A stretch of 64,000 nt of DNA, taken from Lachnospiraceae bacterium MD335 (lineage in GTDB: Bacteria; Bacillota; Clostridia; Lachnospirales; Lachnospiraceae). The number at the start of each line of letters is the position of its first letter. The first letter of the stretch is position 1. The notes beneath the pieces are model-generated. The model saw only the letters and a program-made list of their open reading frames with translations. It was not told the DNA's origin and searched no databases. The stretch is taken from NCBI GenBank assembly GCA_000403335.2, contig KE159629.1, positions 310,001 to 374,000 of the forward strand. Reading direction: 5' to 3'. Below, one piece after another: positions 25,186 through 33,074 of the stretch. A program made the translations under genes and the position numbers.

Positions 25186-25575
25186 TTGATAGGCTATTTC
25201 GGCGAAGTGATATTTGAAACAAACGATAGAAGAATTTGCACATTTAACAATTTAAAAAGGACAATTTCGGCGTCATATTCTGAACACAAGCGATATAGAA
25301 AAAAATCCGAATTGGAGTTTGAAGGGCCGCAGAACCAGGGCGTAACTTTTGAAATGAAATTTATCGCCGGTCACGGCGTCCGGCCCTGGAGCATGGTTCA
25401 CAAAATAACCTTGATGTGTGAACAAGGGGTTGTAAATTCTTTCGTCCTGGGCGGACACAAAGTCGGCGGCGGAAAATGGGTTATAACCGGAATAGACGAA
25501 GATTATAAAGAAGTCTGGAATCACGGCGAACTTGTTTCCGTTGCGATTACAGTCACGGCGAAAGAATATCTGTAA
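25186..25575 (+). CDS. Phage tail protein U (P2-type)
   Basis: A 129-residue protein near baseplate genes with P2 gpU features: GYFGEVIFETNDRRICTF at the start, SYSEHKRYRKKSELEFEGP and KWVITGIDEDYKEVWNHG. TTG start at 25186 follows ATGGGGTGATT. Its exact position in the tail is not known from sequence. Confidence 0.7.
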   Translation: MIGYFGEVIFETNDRRICTFNNLKRTISASYSEHKRYRKKSELEFEGPQNQGVTFEMKFIAGHGVRPWSMVHKITLMCEQGVVNSFVLGGHKVGGGKWVITGIDEDYKEVWNHGELVSVAITVTAKEYL

Positions 25576-25587
25576 GGCGGTGATATT

Positions 25588-25902
25588 GTGTTAATAATAG
25601 ACGACGTTCAGATTATTATAAATAGTGTCTATGAAAGGGAACTTCGGGAAGAAATTCTTGAAAAGGCCCTTTTTCTTTTGACTTGTATAAAAGGCACAAT
25701 CCCGAATAACCGGGAAATCGGGCTGGATCCTGATATTATTTCAAGCCCGGCCTATATCGCGCAGAATCTTTATACAATAAGTGCGATTGAACTAATAGAA
25801 GAATTTGAACCACGCGCAAGCGTGGAAGAAGTATCATTTATAGCTTCCGGCGGCGCCGGAAATATGATTCCGAAGGTGGTGCTTACATACAATGCAGAAT
25901 GA
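25588..25902 (+). CDS. Baseplate wedge protein (gp25/W-like)
   Basis: A 104-residue protein between gpU-like and J genes, the P2 W / T4 gp25 place. It has the gp25-type helix pair and ends in LTYNAE. Start GTG 25588 comes after AAGGCGGTG. It overlaps baseplate J by 11 bp. Confidence 0.65.
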   Translation: MLIIDDVQIIINSVYERELREEILEKALFLLTCIKGTIPNNREIGLDPDIISSPAYIAQNLYTISAIELIEEFEPRASVEEVSFIASGGAGNMIPKVVLTYNAE

Positions 25903-27049
25903 AATTTCAAAACTTTATAATTTGCCTGATATTTCCTTTGTCGATGATATATCATACGAAAAAATTTTGAATGAAATGATCGCCGACTATGAAAAGAAGT
26001 ATCAGGAAGCAACCGGCCGGAAGGTTACGCTTCGCCCTGGCGACAAAGAACATATCCATTTAAGGATAGAAGCCGGTCAATACTTTCAAATGTATCAAAT
26101 ATTAGATAATGCGGCGAAAATGAATCTTTTGAAATACTCAAAGGGGAATTTCTTGCGGCATTTAGGCGCCTTCAAGAAAACCTTTATTCAGGAGCCGAAA
26201 CCGGCAGTTGTGACGGCGCGGTTCACACTTTCGGAGATAAGAAAGGACGTGATCTATATTCCGCAAGGAACCAGAATCACGGCCGGCGATGGCGTGTATT
26301 TTGCTACTGATGATTACGCGGAAGTAAAAGCTGGCGATTCCTTCGTCGATGTTGACTGTACGTGCGAAACCGTCGGGGAAGTCGGGAATGAATATATTGT
26401 CGGACAGATTGAAACGATCGTCGATCCGGTTCCTTATGTTTCCGGCGTATCGAATATTACAAAATCAGACGGCGGAACCGGCGAAGAATCCGAAGACAGC
26501 TTCCGGGAAAGAATCTTCCTGGCGCCTTCTTCTTATTCCGTGGCCGGCCCGGCGGACGCTTACGAATACTGGGTGAAGCAGTATAACAGCGCCGCGATTG
26601 AAGATGTGAAAATATATGAACCGACGGAAGCGGTCGTTGATATTCGGATCCTTCTGGTTGGCGGCGCCCTTCCCAGCAAGACGTTTTGTTCCGGTTGCCT
26701 GGAATATTTACGGGAAAACCCGATCATACCGCTAACAGACAATGATCTTGTGGCGGCGCCTGATGTGGTGAATTATAACCTGAAAGCGGTTTACTATATC
26801 GCACGAAGCGACTTGAACAATATCAAGGTGATTCAGGAATCCATTGAAGCCGCAAAAGAAACATATTTAAACTGGCAGAGGACGAAGATCGGCCGGGACA
26901 TAAACCCGGACGCATTGACGGAATTTGTTCGCGCCGCCGGCGGAAAGCGCGTTGTGATAACTTCGCCGGTATTTACGCCGATTCCTGAAACGTCGATCGC
27001 TATGGAAAAAACGGTTGAATTTACATACGGTGGAATAGAAGATGATTAA
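25892..27049 (+). CDS. Baseplate J family protein
   Basis: This 385-residue wedge protein has the J family pattern: ...YEKILNEMIADYEKKYQ near the start, the QGTRITAGDGVYFATDD beta region about 135 and GGTGEESEDSFRERIFLAP (about 195-215), the most conserved segment of the family. It is coupled to the next gene by 8 bp. It ties the hub to the sheath in contractile baseplates. Confidence 0.92.
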   Translation: MQNEISKLYNLPDISFVDDISYEKILNEMIADYEKKYQEATGRKVTLRPGDKEHIHLRIEAGQYFQMYQILDNAAKMNLLKYSKGNFLRHLGAFKKTFIQEPKPAVVTARFTLSEIRKDVIYIPQGTRITAGDGVYFATDDYAEVKAGDSFVDVDCTCETVGEVGNEYIVGQIETIVDPVPYVSGVSNITKSDGGTGEESEDSFRERIFLAPSSYSVAGPADAYEYWVKQYNSAAIEDVKIYEPTEAVVDIRILLVGGALPSKTFCSGCLEYLRENPIIPLTDNDLVAAPDVVNYNLKAVYYIARSDLNNIKVIQESIEAAKETYLNWQRTKIGRDINPDALTEFVRAAGGKRVVITSPVFTPIPETSIAMEKTVEFTYGGIEDD

Positions 27050-28256
27050 ACTTGCAGATTACCGGACAGAAAACGCGCTTCCGTCCGAAATGAAGACGCC
27101 TGAAAGAATCGCCCTTTCGTATGCCTTCGATATGCAGAAAAAGAAATATTTTGACCGTGTGCGGCGTGTTTATATATGGGCGGATCTGGAATCCGTGTCT
27201 GATGATAAACTTGACTTTCTGGCGGTCGAAAACCGTGTTTTATTTTACAGCCCTTCCCTTTCGCCCAGCGTGAAGCGGAACATGATCCGAAATTCTATTT
27301 ATTGGTATATGAAGCTGGGGACGCGCCAGGCGATGGAAGAAATGATTGATACGGTATTCGGAAATGAAAATACTTCCGTCGAAGAATGGTTCACCTATGC
27401 CGGAGAACCTTTTCATTTTCGGATTGCCGTCGGAACCGAAGTCACGCAGACGTCAATCAAGGAATTTTTGAAATATTTAAACCAGGTAAAAAATGCGCGG
27501 TCGCGCTTCGATTACATGGTTTTTCAAAATGGAATAAAACTGGTATTCAAACAGATTTCAGAATTTCAATCTTTTGTTTATACATTTTGCGGTGAATTTG
27601 AGTGTGGCACTTATCCGAATACAGAAGTCGGATTCTTGCCTTCCGAAGTGAATATCACGCTGGAAGGCGCCAGCGATAGCGCAAATACAGTATATACAAA
27701 CGCCGGAACCACGCCGGATATTTCCGTCGGTGCCGCGCTTGTAGAAAACCAGATTGATTTTCAGGCCGCTTCCGAAGAAGGTTTTTCTGTCTATTCTTCG
27801 GACAGTGAAACAGAATCAGGAACCGCGCCGGATATTTCCGTCGGCGCGGCATTTACCGACGGCCAGATCGACATTCAGGCCGCTTCCGAAGAAGGTTTTT
27901 CTGTCTATTCTTCGGACAGCGAAGCGGAATCGGGAACCACGCCGGATATTTCCGTCGGCGGCCAGTTTGCCGAAGCCGAAGTCGATATTGAAGGCGAATC
28001 CGGGACGGGTTCAACGGTTTATCAGGAAACCGGAACCGCGCCGGATATTTCCGTTGGCGCACAATTTAACGAAGTTCAAGTCGGGCTTGAAGGCGAATCC
28101 GGGACGGGTTCAACCGTCTACACCGAAACCGGGACAATTCCCGATCCTTCGGTCGGATTTTCCGGCGCGGAAAGCGGCGTTTCCGCGGCTGGGGAAAGTA
28201 CCGGCTATGACTTATATTATAACACTGACGCGGACAAATACGCCGCGGAAGAATAG
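27042..28256 (+). CDS. Tail protein I with C-terminal repeats
   Basis: The 404-residue protein has an N-terminal P2 gpI-like region (residues 1-170: ALPSEMKTPERIALSYAFDM ... WYMKLGTRQAMEEMIDTVFG). Residues about 220-390 consist of five imperfect repeats of 35-38 residues with the core TxPDISVG and ESG...VY. Two of the repeat units are 114 bp apart with a nearly identical 44-bp core (27760 and 27874). The repeats probably extend the fibre attachment region. The repeats also sustain a long open shadow frame. Confidence 0.82.
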   Translation: MIKLADYRTENALPSEMKTPERIALSYAFDMQKKKYFDRVRRVYIWADLESVSDDKLDFLAVENRVLFYSPSLSPSVKRNMIRNSIYWYMKLGTRQAMEEMIDTVFGNENTSVEEWFTYAGEPFHFRIAVGTEVTQTSIKEFLKYLNQVKNARSRFDYMVFQNGIKLVFKQISEFQSFVYTFCGEFECGTYPNTEVGFLPSEVNITLEGASDSANTVYTNAGTTPDISVGAALVENQIDFQAASEEGFSVYSSDSETESGTAPDISVGAAFTDGQIDIQAASEEGFSVYSSDSEAESGTTPDISVGGQFAEAEVDIEGESGTGSTVYQETGTAPDISVGAQFNEVQVGLEGESGTGSTVYTETGTIPDPSVGFSGAESGVSAAGESTGYDLYYNTDADKYAAEE

Positions 28257-28272
28257 AAAGGAGTTTGGAAGC

Positions 28273-28605
28273 ATGACAGAAGCAAGCTATATTCCTTTGA
28301 CGGCCGAAGCGCTGGAAGACATAAAGGAATATATTAAAAAAGTTATCGCTTATGCGGAGTACAGATCCGGCGAAACCTGGTCGAAAATCCCGATCGAAAA
28401 AGTGGAAACATTACCGGACGGCCGCGTCGCTATCTATGTAATGTTCGATCACGAAGCGCCGGACGAAATCAACGGGATCCGCTTTTATCATCGGGACGGC
28501 TTTATGTGGGCCGGCGGAAATGAGAATTTAAACAAGGCGGAATTTGACGAAGGGATTCAGTACCGCTATACCCTGAAAATCGTCCAGACTTCGGCAAAGA
28601 GTTAG
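28273..28605 (+). CDS. Small tail/fibre-associated protein, unknown
   Basis: A 110-residue protein from ATG 28273 after AAAGGAGTTTGG. A longer open frame to 27754 is a shadow of the repeat region. It contains YIPLTAEALEDIKEYIKKVI and HDEAP-like turns (FDHEAPDEINGIRFYHRDGF). Its place between gpI and the fibre genes suggests a baseplate or fibre role, not proven. Confidence 0.55.
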   Translation: MTEASYIPLTAEALEDIKEYIKKVIAYAEYRSGETWSKIPIEKVETLPDGRVAIYVMFDHEAPDEINGIRFYHRDGFMWAGGNENLNKAEFDEGIQYRYTLKIVQTSAKS

Positions 28606-28623
28606 AAGGGAAGGTGAAGAAAA

Positions 28624-29115
28624 ATGTATATCCCGGTATTTTGGGAAGATCGTATCGTCCAGTATCCCCGGCGCGTATCCGTTGAAAGCCTGGGGAACGG
28701 TCTGTATAACTGGGCGCCGGCGCCTGGCGAAGTCGAGAAAAAAGGCACACAACAGAGCAAAAGGAACTTCGGAAACATGGATTTCGGAGTTCTGGAAAAC
28801 GCCCTGATTGTCGGGTTTGTGTCAATGAATCTTCGGTTAGTCCAGGAATCGCTTGACGATGTGCGCGGCCAGATTTTGACGGTCGATCTTAAAAACACGA
28901 TGAAATATCCGGCGACAAACGCCGAAAAAACGGTTACGCTTCCGCGCCCGGCGAATAATTCCGATTACACGGTCGAAGCGGAGATCGTCGAAGCTGACGG
29001 CCCGGTCGAAAACGTCGAAGTGTACGGAAAAGCCCTGAACGCCTTCAAGGTATGTTATTCAGGGAGCGCTAAAAACGTAACCTTGAAACTTCATGTGATA
29101 GGGGGCTTGTACTAA
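28624..29115 (+). CDS. Fibre-region protein, unknown
   Basis: A 163-residue protein beginning MYIPVFWEDRIVQYPRR, with beta-rich body and the stretch VTLPRPANNSDYTVEAEIVE, reminiscent of fibre or collar proteins. AGGGAAGGTG precedes ATG 28624. Its stop overlaps the next ATG by one base. No family is recognised. Confidence 0.5.
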   Translation: MYIPVFWEDRIVQYPRRVSVESLGNGLYNWAPAPGEVEKKGTQQSKRNFGNMDFGVLENALIVGFVSMNLRLVQESLDDVRGQILTVDLKNTMKYPATNAEKTVTLPRPANNSDYTVEAEIVEADGPVENVEVYGKALNAFKVCYSGSAKNVTLKLHVIGGLY

Positions 29116-29285
29116 TGGTTGGTATAATTGTTAAATCAGATGAACGACGCGCCCAGGAAGCTAATATTTTACGGCAGTTTGGCGGCGGTTCCCCTGAAAA
29201 TTCCGATCGGCTGAATCGGGAGTATGCAGAGGAAATCAACGCCAGAATGAACGAAGTAAAAAGAGAGGTAGGTATAACGCGATGA
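29115..29285 (+). CDS. 56-residue small protein, unknown
   Basis: ATG 29115 overlaps the upstream TAA by one base and its TGA overlaps the next gene's ATG by 4 bp, so it is translationally coupled. The protein begins MVGIIVKSDERRAQEAN and ends with an amphipathic helix (EYAEEINARMNEVKREV). Not recognised. Confidence 0.5.
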   Translation: MVGIIVKSDERRAQEANILRQFGGGSPENSDRLNREYAEEINARMNEVKREVGITR

Positions 29286-29656
29286 AAATTATCGAAGCAA
29301 ACGAAGGCCCGAAGATTCACTATGAAGAATCGGGAACCTGGATCAATTTCGACGATCAGATCATGCTGAACCTGAAAAAGAGCGAAGCGGATCACGACGT
29401 CCATATCGACATTACTTCGGACGCCTTCGGACGCCTGAACACCGGCGCCGGCGCCTATTACGTGGCCCAGGTAGACATTCCGGCCAGGAAATACGACGAA
29501 ACGGAAGTTCCGAATCCTGATTATGTGGAGCCGGCAGAGGACGACGACACCGGCGCCGGATACGTCAACAAAACAATCACAAAACGCGAACCGCTTCCGT
29601 TTTCTATGGAAAATGTGACAGTGACTTTGTTCGCCCTGAAAGAAGGTGTATTCTAA
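29282..29656 (+). CDS. Hypothetical protein before the DGR target
   Basis: This 124-residue protein begins MKIIEANEGPKIHYEESG and ends with ENVTVTLFALKEGVF, a beta-rich protein with acidic linker (PAEDDDTGAGY). Its stop lies one base before the start of the variable protein, so the two are probably made together, perhaps as a chaperone or attachment partner. Only position supports that. Confidence 0.5.
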   Translation: MKIIEANEGPKIHYEESGTWINFDDQIMLNLKKSEADHDVHIDITSDAFGRLNTGAGAYYVAQVDIPARKYDETEVPNPDYVEPAEDDDTGAGYVNKTITKREPLPFSMENVTVTLFALKEGVF

Positions 29657-29657
29657 A

Positions 29658-30716
29658 ATGAAAAGTTACAATTTTGACAGCTTGAAATTTGCAACGGAAG
29701 GGCTGACTGGCTTCGGGTGTACCGTGATCCAGGATAACGCGAATCTTCCTTCCTTCATGATCCCGATCAACAAGCGCACAAACGCGCAGTTGTACGAAGG
29801 CGGAAGCCAGAAGACACATTCCGCCTTCGTTGTCGATGATGTGGAATACAAGCGATTCTTTATGAGTAAATTTTTGAATTGTATCATCAACGGCCGCGCC
29901 TATTCCTGGCCCGGCATGGATCCGGCGGCGGTGATTGATTACGACGCTTCACACGCGGCTTGCAACGCAAAAGGCGCCGGCTTCCACCTGATGAGTATTC
30001 CCGAACGTGCGGTCATTAACCACTTAATCTATAAAAGTGGTTTTGTTCCGCGCGGAAATACGCAGTACGGGAAAAGTCATTCCCACACATACGAAGCCGG
30101 AGAGCAAACCGCAGACGAAAGCGACGGAAGCGGCGGACGGCGCACAACCAGGACGGCGACGGGATCCGGCCCGGCGACGTGGTTCCACGACGGGACAAGG
30201 AACGGAATCGCCGACTGGGTGGGAAACATCTGGAAATGGAGTTCCGGTATGCGTATTAAGGACGGAGAGATTCAGATCTTCGTTGGCAACCTGGCCGCGA
30301 AACAGGTCGCGCACACGGACGCAAGCACTTACTGGAAGGCTATTCTTCCCACGGGCGCACTTGTGGAGCCTGGAACGGCCGGAACGCTGAAATATACAAA
30401 GGATCTCAAGATTGCAACCGCGACGGGCGGAGCCGGAACAAACAGCACGTCGAATTTCGGAAGCCTGGCCGCCGCTTCTGGCGTGACAATCCCCGAAATT
30501 CTGTATGAGTTAATGCTTGCGCCGAAATCCGGCGTAACGCATAGCGGCGGATTTTGGATCAATACCGAAGGTGAACGCTTGCCGCTCGTGGGCGCCAGCT
30601 TCAACAACACGTCGTACTCTGGGCCTTCCGCGTTGTATTTGTCCCACGTCCGGTCGCACGTGAGCACGAGCTTCGGCTTCTTTTCCGCTTTTATGGAGTT
30701 GGAATCTGTAATCTGA
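29658..30716 (+). CDS. DGR target: FGE-sulfatase/C-type-lectin-fold tail protein
   Basis: This 352-residue protein is the diversified receptor-binding candidate. ATG 29658 follows AGAAGGTG by 9 bp; a GTG at 29646 would lie inside the previous gene. A formylglycine-generating-enzyme-type fold is shown by the central WFHDGTRNGIADWVGNIWKW (about 174-195), seen in many DGR target proteins. The last 47 residues hold the variable repeat (about 306-344) and end in ELESVI. Nine codons (310, 320, 327, 329, 330, 334, 336, 338, 339) differ from the template. Its place at the end of the tail module agrees with host binding. Confidence 0.88.
   Translation: MKSYNFDSLKFATEGLTGFGCTVIQDNANLPSFMIPINKRTNAQLYEGGSQKTHSAFVVDDVEYKRFFMSKFLNCIINGRAYSWPGMDPAAVIDYDASHAACNAKGAGFHLMSIPERAVINHLIYKSGFVPRGNTQYGKSHSHTYEAGEQTADESDGSGGRRTTRTATGSGPATWFHDGTRNGIADWVGNIWKWSSGMRIKDGEIQIFVGNLAAKQVAHTDASTYWKAILPTGALVEPGTAGTLKYTKDLKIATATGGAGTNSTSNFGSLAAASGVTIPEILYELMLAPKSGVTHSGGFWINTEGERLPLVGASFNNTSYSGPSALYLSHVRSHVSTSFGFFSAFMELESVI
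30574..30690 (+). repeat. DGR variable repeat (VR)
   Basis: A 117-bp stretch inside the target gene matches the template repeat at offset +663. The only differences are at 30585, 30615, 30636, 30642, 30643, 30645, 30657, 30664, 30670 and 30672. At each, the template has A and the VR has C (4), T (4) or G (2). The last 18 bp (30673-30690) are unchanged, fitting a mutagenic-homing initiation region. Confidence 0.92.
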
Positions 30717-30732
30717 AAACTGTAAATCTGTT

Positions 30733-30754
30733 AGGGGCCACGATAGTGGCCCCT
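30733..30754 (+). terminator. Perfect 9-bp hairpin downstream of VR (DGR cruciform and/or terminator)
   Basis: AGGGGCCAC (30733-30741), loop GATA, then GTGGCCCCT (30746-30754), followed by TTTGTTTTT. A GC-rich hairpin with a 4-nt loop just 3' of the VR is needed for retrohoming in the Bordetella phage DGR. The T-rich tail also allows termination of the tail transcript. Confidence 0.72.
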
Positions 30755-30785
30755 TTGTTTTTAGAAACAGAAAGGAACCTGAAAA

Positions 30786-31211
30786 GTGGGACAACAAAGA
30801 AGATATGATGATCGGCCGCGCGGCAATCCCGAAACCGACGAAGGACGGGATCAAAGAAGCGGCTTGATTATATTGCAGAAAACGAAAGACGCTATGAAAT
30901 ATTTATATACTTCGTGGGTGAAATATCCCAGGAGTGAAAAGTTGGGGTTTGTTTCGGACTATAAGAAATGTTTATTTCAATTCCTGATTTACATTATCAC
31001 GGCGCAAAAGAAGTATTACAAAAAGACCACGCTTCAAGACGCCGACGTCCAGCTTGAACTTCTTCGACTTTTCAACGATCTTTCGTATGATATGAGATTT
31101 ATTGATGAAAAGCGTTATCAGTTGATTTCCGAAAGGCTTAATGAAATAGGACGGCTTCTGGGCGGCTGGATAAAGTCACAAAAGGAAACCAGCACAACAA
31201 ACGGGAAATAA
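30786..31211 (+). CDS. avd: DGR accessory variability determinant (Avd)
   Basis: A 141-residue helical, basic protein of the Avd/S23-like four-helix family: residues about 30-130 include SWVKYPRSEKLGFVSDYKKC and RLFNDLSYDMRFIDEKRY. Avd forms a pentamer that binds the DGR reverse transcriptase and RNA. The start is GTG 30786 with AAAGGA 10 bp upstream. It lies between VR and TR, the classic place. Confidence 0.85.
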   Translation: MGQQRRYDDRPRGNPETDEGRDQRSGLIILQKTKDAMKYLYTSWVKYPRSEKLGFVSDYKKCLFQFLIYIITAQKKYYKKTTLQDADVQLELLRLFNDLSYDMRFIDEKRYQLISERLNEIGRLLGGWIKSQKETSTTNGK

Positions 31212-31236
31212 TATTCCCGGTGGGAATAGGTCAAAT

Positions 31237-31353
31237 AACGCTTGCCGATCGTGGGCGCCAGCTTCAACAACACGTCGAACTCTGGGCCTTCCGCGTTGAA
31301 TTTGAACAACGTCCGGTCGAACGTGAACACGAACATCGGCTTCTTTTCCGCTT
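31237..31353 (+). repeat. DGR template repeat (TR)
   Basis: The 117-bp template is non-coding and has about 25 adenines, many set in AAC/AAT triplets in the reading phase of the VR. Read as codons, AAC substitution can give many residues but not stop codons, which is typical of DGR templates. It lies 26 bp after avd and 258 bp before the reverse transcriptase gene. Confidence 0.92.
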
Positions 31354-31499
31354 ACCCTTTGAGCCAGACGGGAAAGTTTACGGACTTTTCACAGTGCATG
31401 AAAGGGAAAGGGATCTATCCCCGTTCTGGCGAAGCCAGAAGAATTGACGCCGCTATCAATGCAGTTAGTACCGAACCAGAAGCCGGCCAGGGCTGAAAG

Positions 31500-31595
31500 G
31501 GAAGGGCTAGAAGGGTGTAACGGGTAGCGCCGCGCCTTCGGCCGAAAGCCTGGGCGCAAGTCCCGTCTGTACTGGCATACAGACGGTAAAACATA
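31500..31595 (+). ncRNA. Structured spacer between TR and RT (probable part of DGR RNA)
   Basis: No gene fits here. A perfect 9-bp hairpin CCGTCTGTA / TACAGACGG (31563-31571 and 31578-31586, CTGGCA loop) follows a GC-rich fold with outer stem 31527-31531 to 31553-31557. In the Bordetella DGR, the RNA 3' of the TR primes and templates cDNA synthesis. The structure here could do that, or could control RT translation. Confidence 0.55.
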
Positions 31596-31611
31596 GAAAG
31601 GGAAAAGGCTA

Positions 31612-32736
31612 TTGAAAACTTTCGATGTGACACACGAAGAAGTGATCGACTTCGGAAATTTGCTGGAAGGGCATAAAAACGCTTCGCAAAGCAAACATTA
31701 CCGCGACGAAAATCTTGCCTTTGAAGCGCATAGGGAAGATGAATTGATCGATCTTCATAACAAACTAACCTATTTCCCGAAAGACGGGGTTCCGGGAAAT
31801 CCCCTGGAATCGTCCTATCATGTAGGGAAGTATCGAAAGAAGAAAATCTATGAACCGAAGCCGCGGATCGTCATGGCTTTATCATATCCCGATCGCGTCG
31901 TACAATGGGCGTATTACCAGAAATTAAACCCGTTGTTTGACCGGCAGTTCATAACACATAGTTACGGTTGCCGCGTTGGGAAAGGAACCACAAAGGCGAG
32001 AGAACAGCTTCAAACGTGGCTTCGTAAGGCTTCCAGGAGTTCTAAAAAGTGGTATGTGCTGAAATTGGATATAGCAAAATATTTTTACCGCGTGGATCAT
32101 GAAGTCCTGATGAAGATTCTTTCAAGGCACATAAAAGACGAACTTATCCTTCGGGATCTGTATAAACTGATAAATTGTGAAGACACGGCCTTCGGCCTTC
32201 CGGCTGGCGTACAACCGGAATTATGCAAACAAGAAGACTGGATTTACAATAGGGGTATGCCGATCGGAAACCTGACTTCTCAAATGTTCGCTAATATTTA
32301 CTTAAACGAATTAGATCAGTTTTGCAAACATGATTTACATATCCGTTATTATATCCGGTACATGGACGACATTATTATTCTTTGGCCGGATAAAAACGAA
32401 TTGTTTCAAATACTGGCAGAGATCGAACGGTTCCTTGATGAAGAACTTCGCCTTGAATTAAATAAAAAGACCTGTATTCGCCCGGCCTGGCTTCCGGTTA
32501 CGTTCGTCGGAGCGCAGATCACGGCGAAAAAGATCATTATGCGAAAGAGTACGCGAAAGCGTATGTTCCTCCGCATGAAGTTTATAAAAGGACTTTTTGA
32601 AGCTGGGAAGATAGCCTTTGAAAAGGTCAACAATACAATGCAAAGTTATTTCGGCCTGATACAGCATTTCACGGCCGGAAATCTGTTAAGAAAAATTATA
32701 GACGAATTTTCCTTCCGAATATTCAACAATTCGTAA
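31612..32736 (+). CDS. DGR reverse transcriptase
   Basis: This 374-residue enzyme copies the TR RNA with adenine-directed errors. Motif A is LKLDIAKYF (D153). The DGR-type motif 4 is RGMPIGNLTSQMFANIYLNE (from 214), where group II intron and retroviral enzymes have a QG motif. The catalytic motif is YMDD (250-253). The thumb-like C-terminus is short, with no maturase or endonuclease domain. Start is TTG 31612 with AAAAGG 3-8 bp upstream. A terminator overlaps its stop. Confidence 0.93.
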   Translation: MKTFDVTHEEVIDFGNLLEGHKNASQSKHYRDENLAFEAHREDELIDLHNKLTYFPKDGVPGNPLESSYHVGKYRKKKIYEPKPRIVMALSYPDRVVQWAYYQKLNPLFDRQFITHSYGCRVGKGTTKAREQLQTWLRKASRSSKKWYVLKLDIAKYFYRVDHEVLMKILSRHIKDELILRDLYKLINCEDTAFGLPAGVQPELCKQEDWIYNRGMPIGNLTSQMFANIYLNELDQFCKHDLHIRYYIRYMDDIIILWPDKNELFQILAEIERFLDEELRLELNKKTCIRPAWLPVTFVGAQITAKKIIMRKSTRKRMFLRMKFIKGLFEAGKIAFEKVNNTMQSYFGLIQHFTAGNLLRKIIDEFSFRIFNNS

Positions 32737-32758
32737 CCGGATAAGCCGGTTATTTTTT
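32735..32758 (+). terminator. Rho-independent terminator after the RT gene
   Basis: AACCGG (32735-32740) pairs with CCGGTT (32746-32751), followed by TATTTTTTAT. It ends the DGR transcript and separates it from the lysis genes. Confidence 0.7.
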
Positions 32759-32790
32759 ATTGTCTAAATTTTAAGAAAGGGGGCTTGTCT

Positions 32791-33057
32791 ATGTCGGAAT
32801 TATCTTTTGAAAGGGAAGTTCTTGATCGTCTGATTGCGATTGAAGGAAAACTTGACGGCTACAACAACGCGAAAGCGAAGACCTATGAAAACGAAAAAGA
32901 CATCATTCAGTTAAAAGACGACGTTCAGGACGCGGAAAAGAGAATTTCAGATCTGGAAGACGCGAATAAATGGCTGGCGCGGACGATTGCCGCCACTATT
33001 ATAACAATCGTCGTCGGCACCGTCGTCTTCGCTATTCGCATGGGCGCCGGAGTTTAG
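32791..33057 (+). CDS. XhlA-like holin-associated protein
   Basis: This 88-residue protein has an N-terminal coiled coil (LDRLIAIEGKLDGYNNA ... IIQLKDDVQDAEKRISDLED) and one C-terminal membrane span (IAATIITIVVGTVVFAIRMG). That is the XhlA/hemolysin-type layout found next to holins. ATG 32791 is preceded by AAAGGGGG. A frame-internal TTG at 32785 is less likely. Confidence 0.75.
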   Translation: MSELSFEREVLDRLIAIEGKLDGYNNAKAKTYENEKDIIQLKDDVQDAEKRISDLEDANKWLARTIAATIITIVVGTVVFAIRMGAGV

Positions 33058-33074
33058 GAAAGGAGCCGGGAAAC

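Larger units (their letters stand above)
29658..32736 (+). other. Complete diversity-generating retroelement cassette
   Basis: Target gene with VR, hairpin, avd, TR, structured spacer and reverse transcriptase follow in one direction between the tail and lysis modules. All parts known to be required in the Bordetella phage prototype can be seen. The VR-TR adenine pattern shows that the cassette has been active. Confidence 0.92.

Noticed and set aside
27754-28605. Long 283-residue open frame overlapping tail protein I
   Set aside because: The upstream part is a shadow of the in-frame 114-bp repeats, with Arg/Pro-rich low-complexity translation. Only ATG 28273 has a ribosome site, so the gene is 28273-28605.
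31220-31496. Two small ORFs across the template repeat
   Set aside because: They lie in the non-coding TR; their reading simply reflects the VR-derived sequence. No ribosome site precedes them.
31612-32736. Group II intron reverse transcriptase or retron
   Set aside because: No maturase/endonuclease domain and no intron ends. The linked VR/TR and Avd place it with DGRs; motif 4 is DGR-like.
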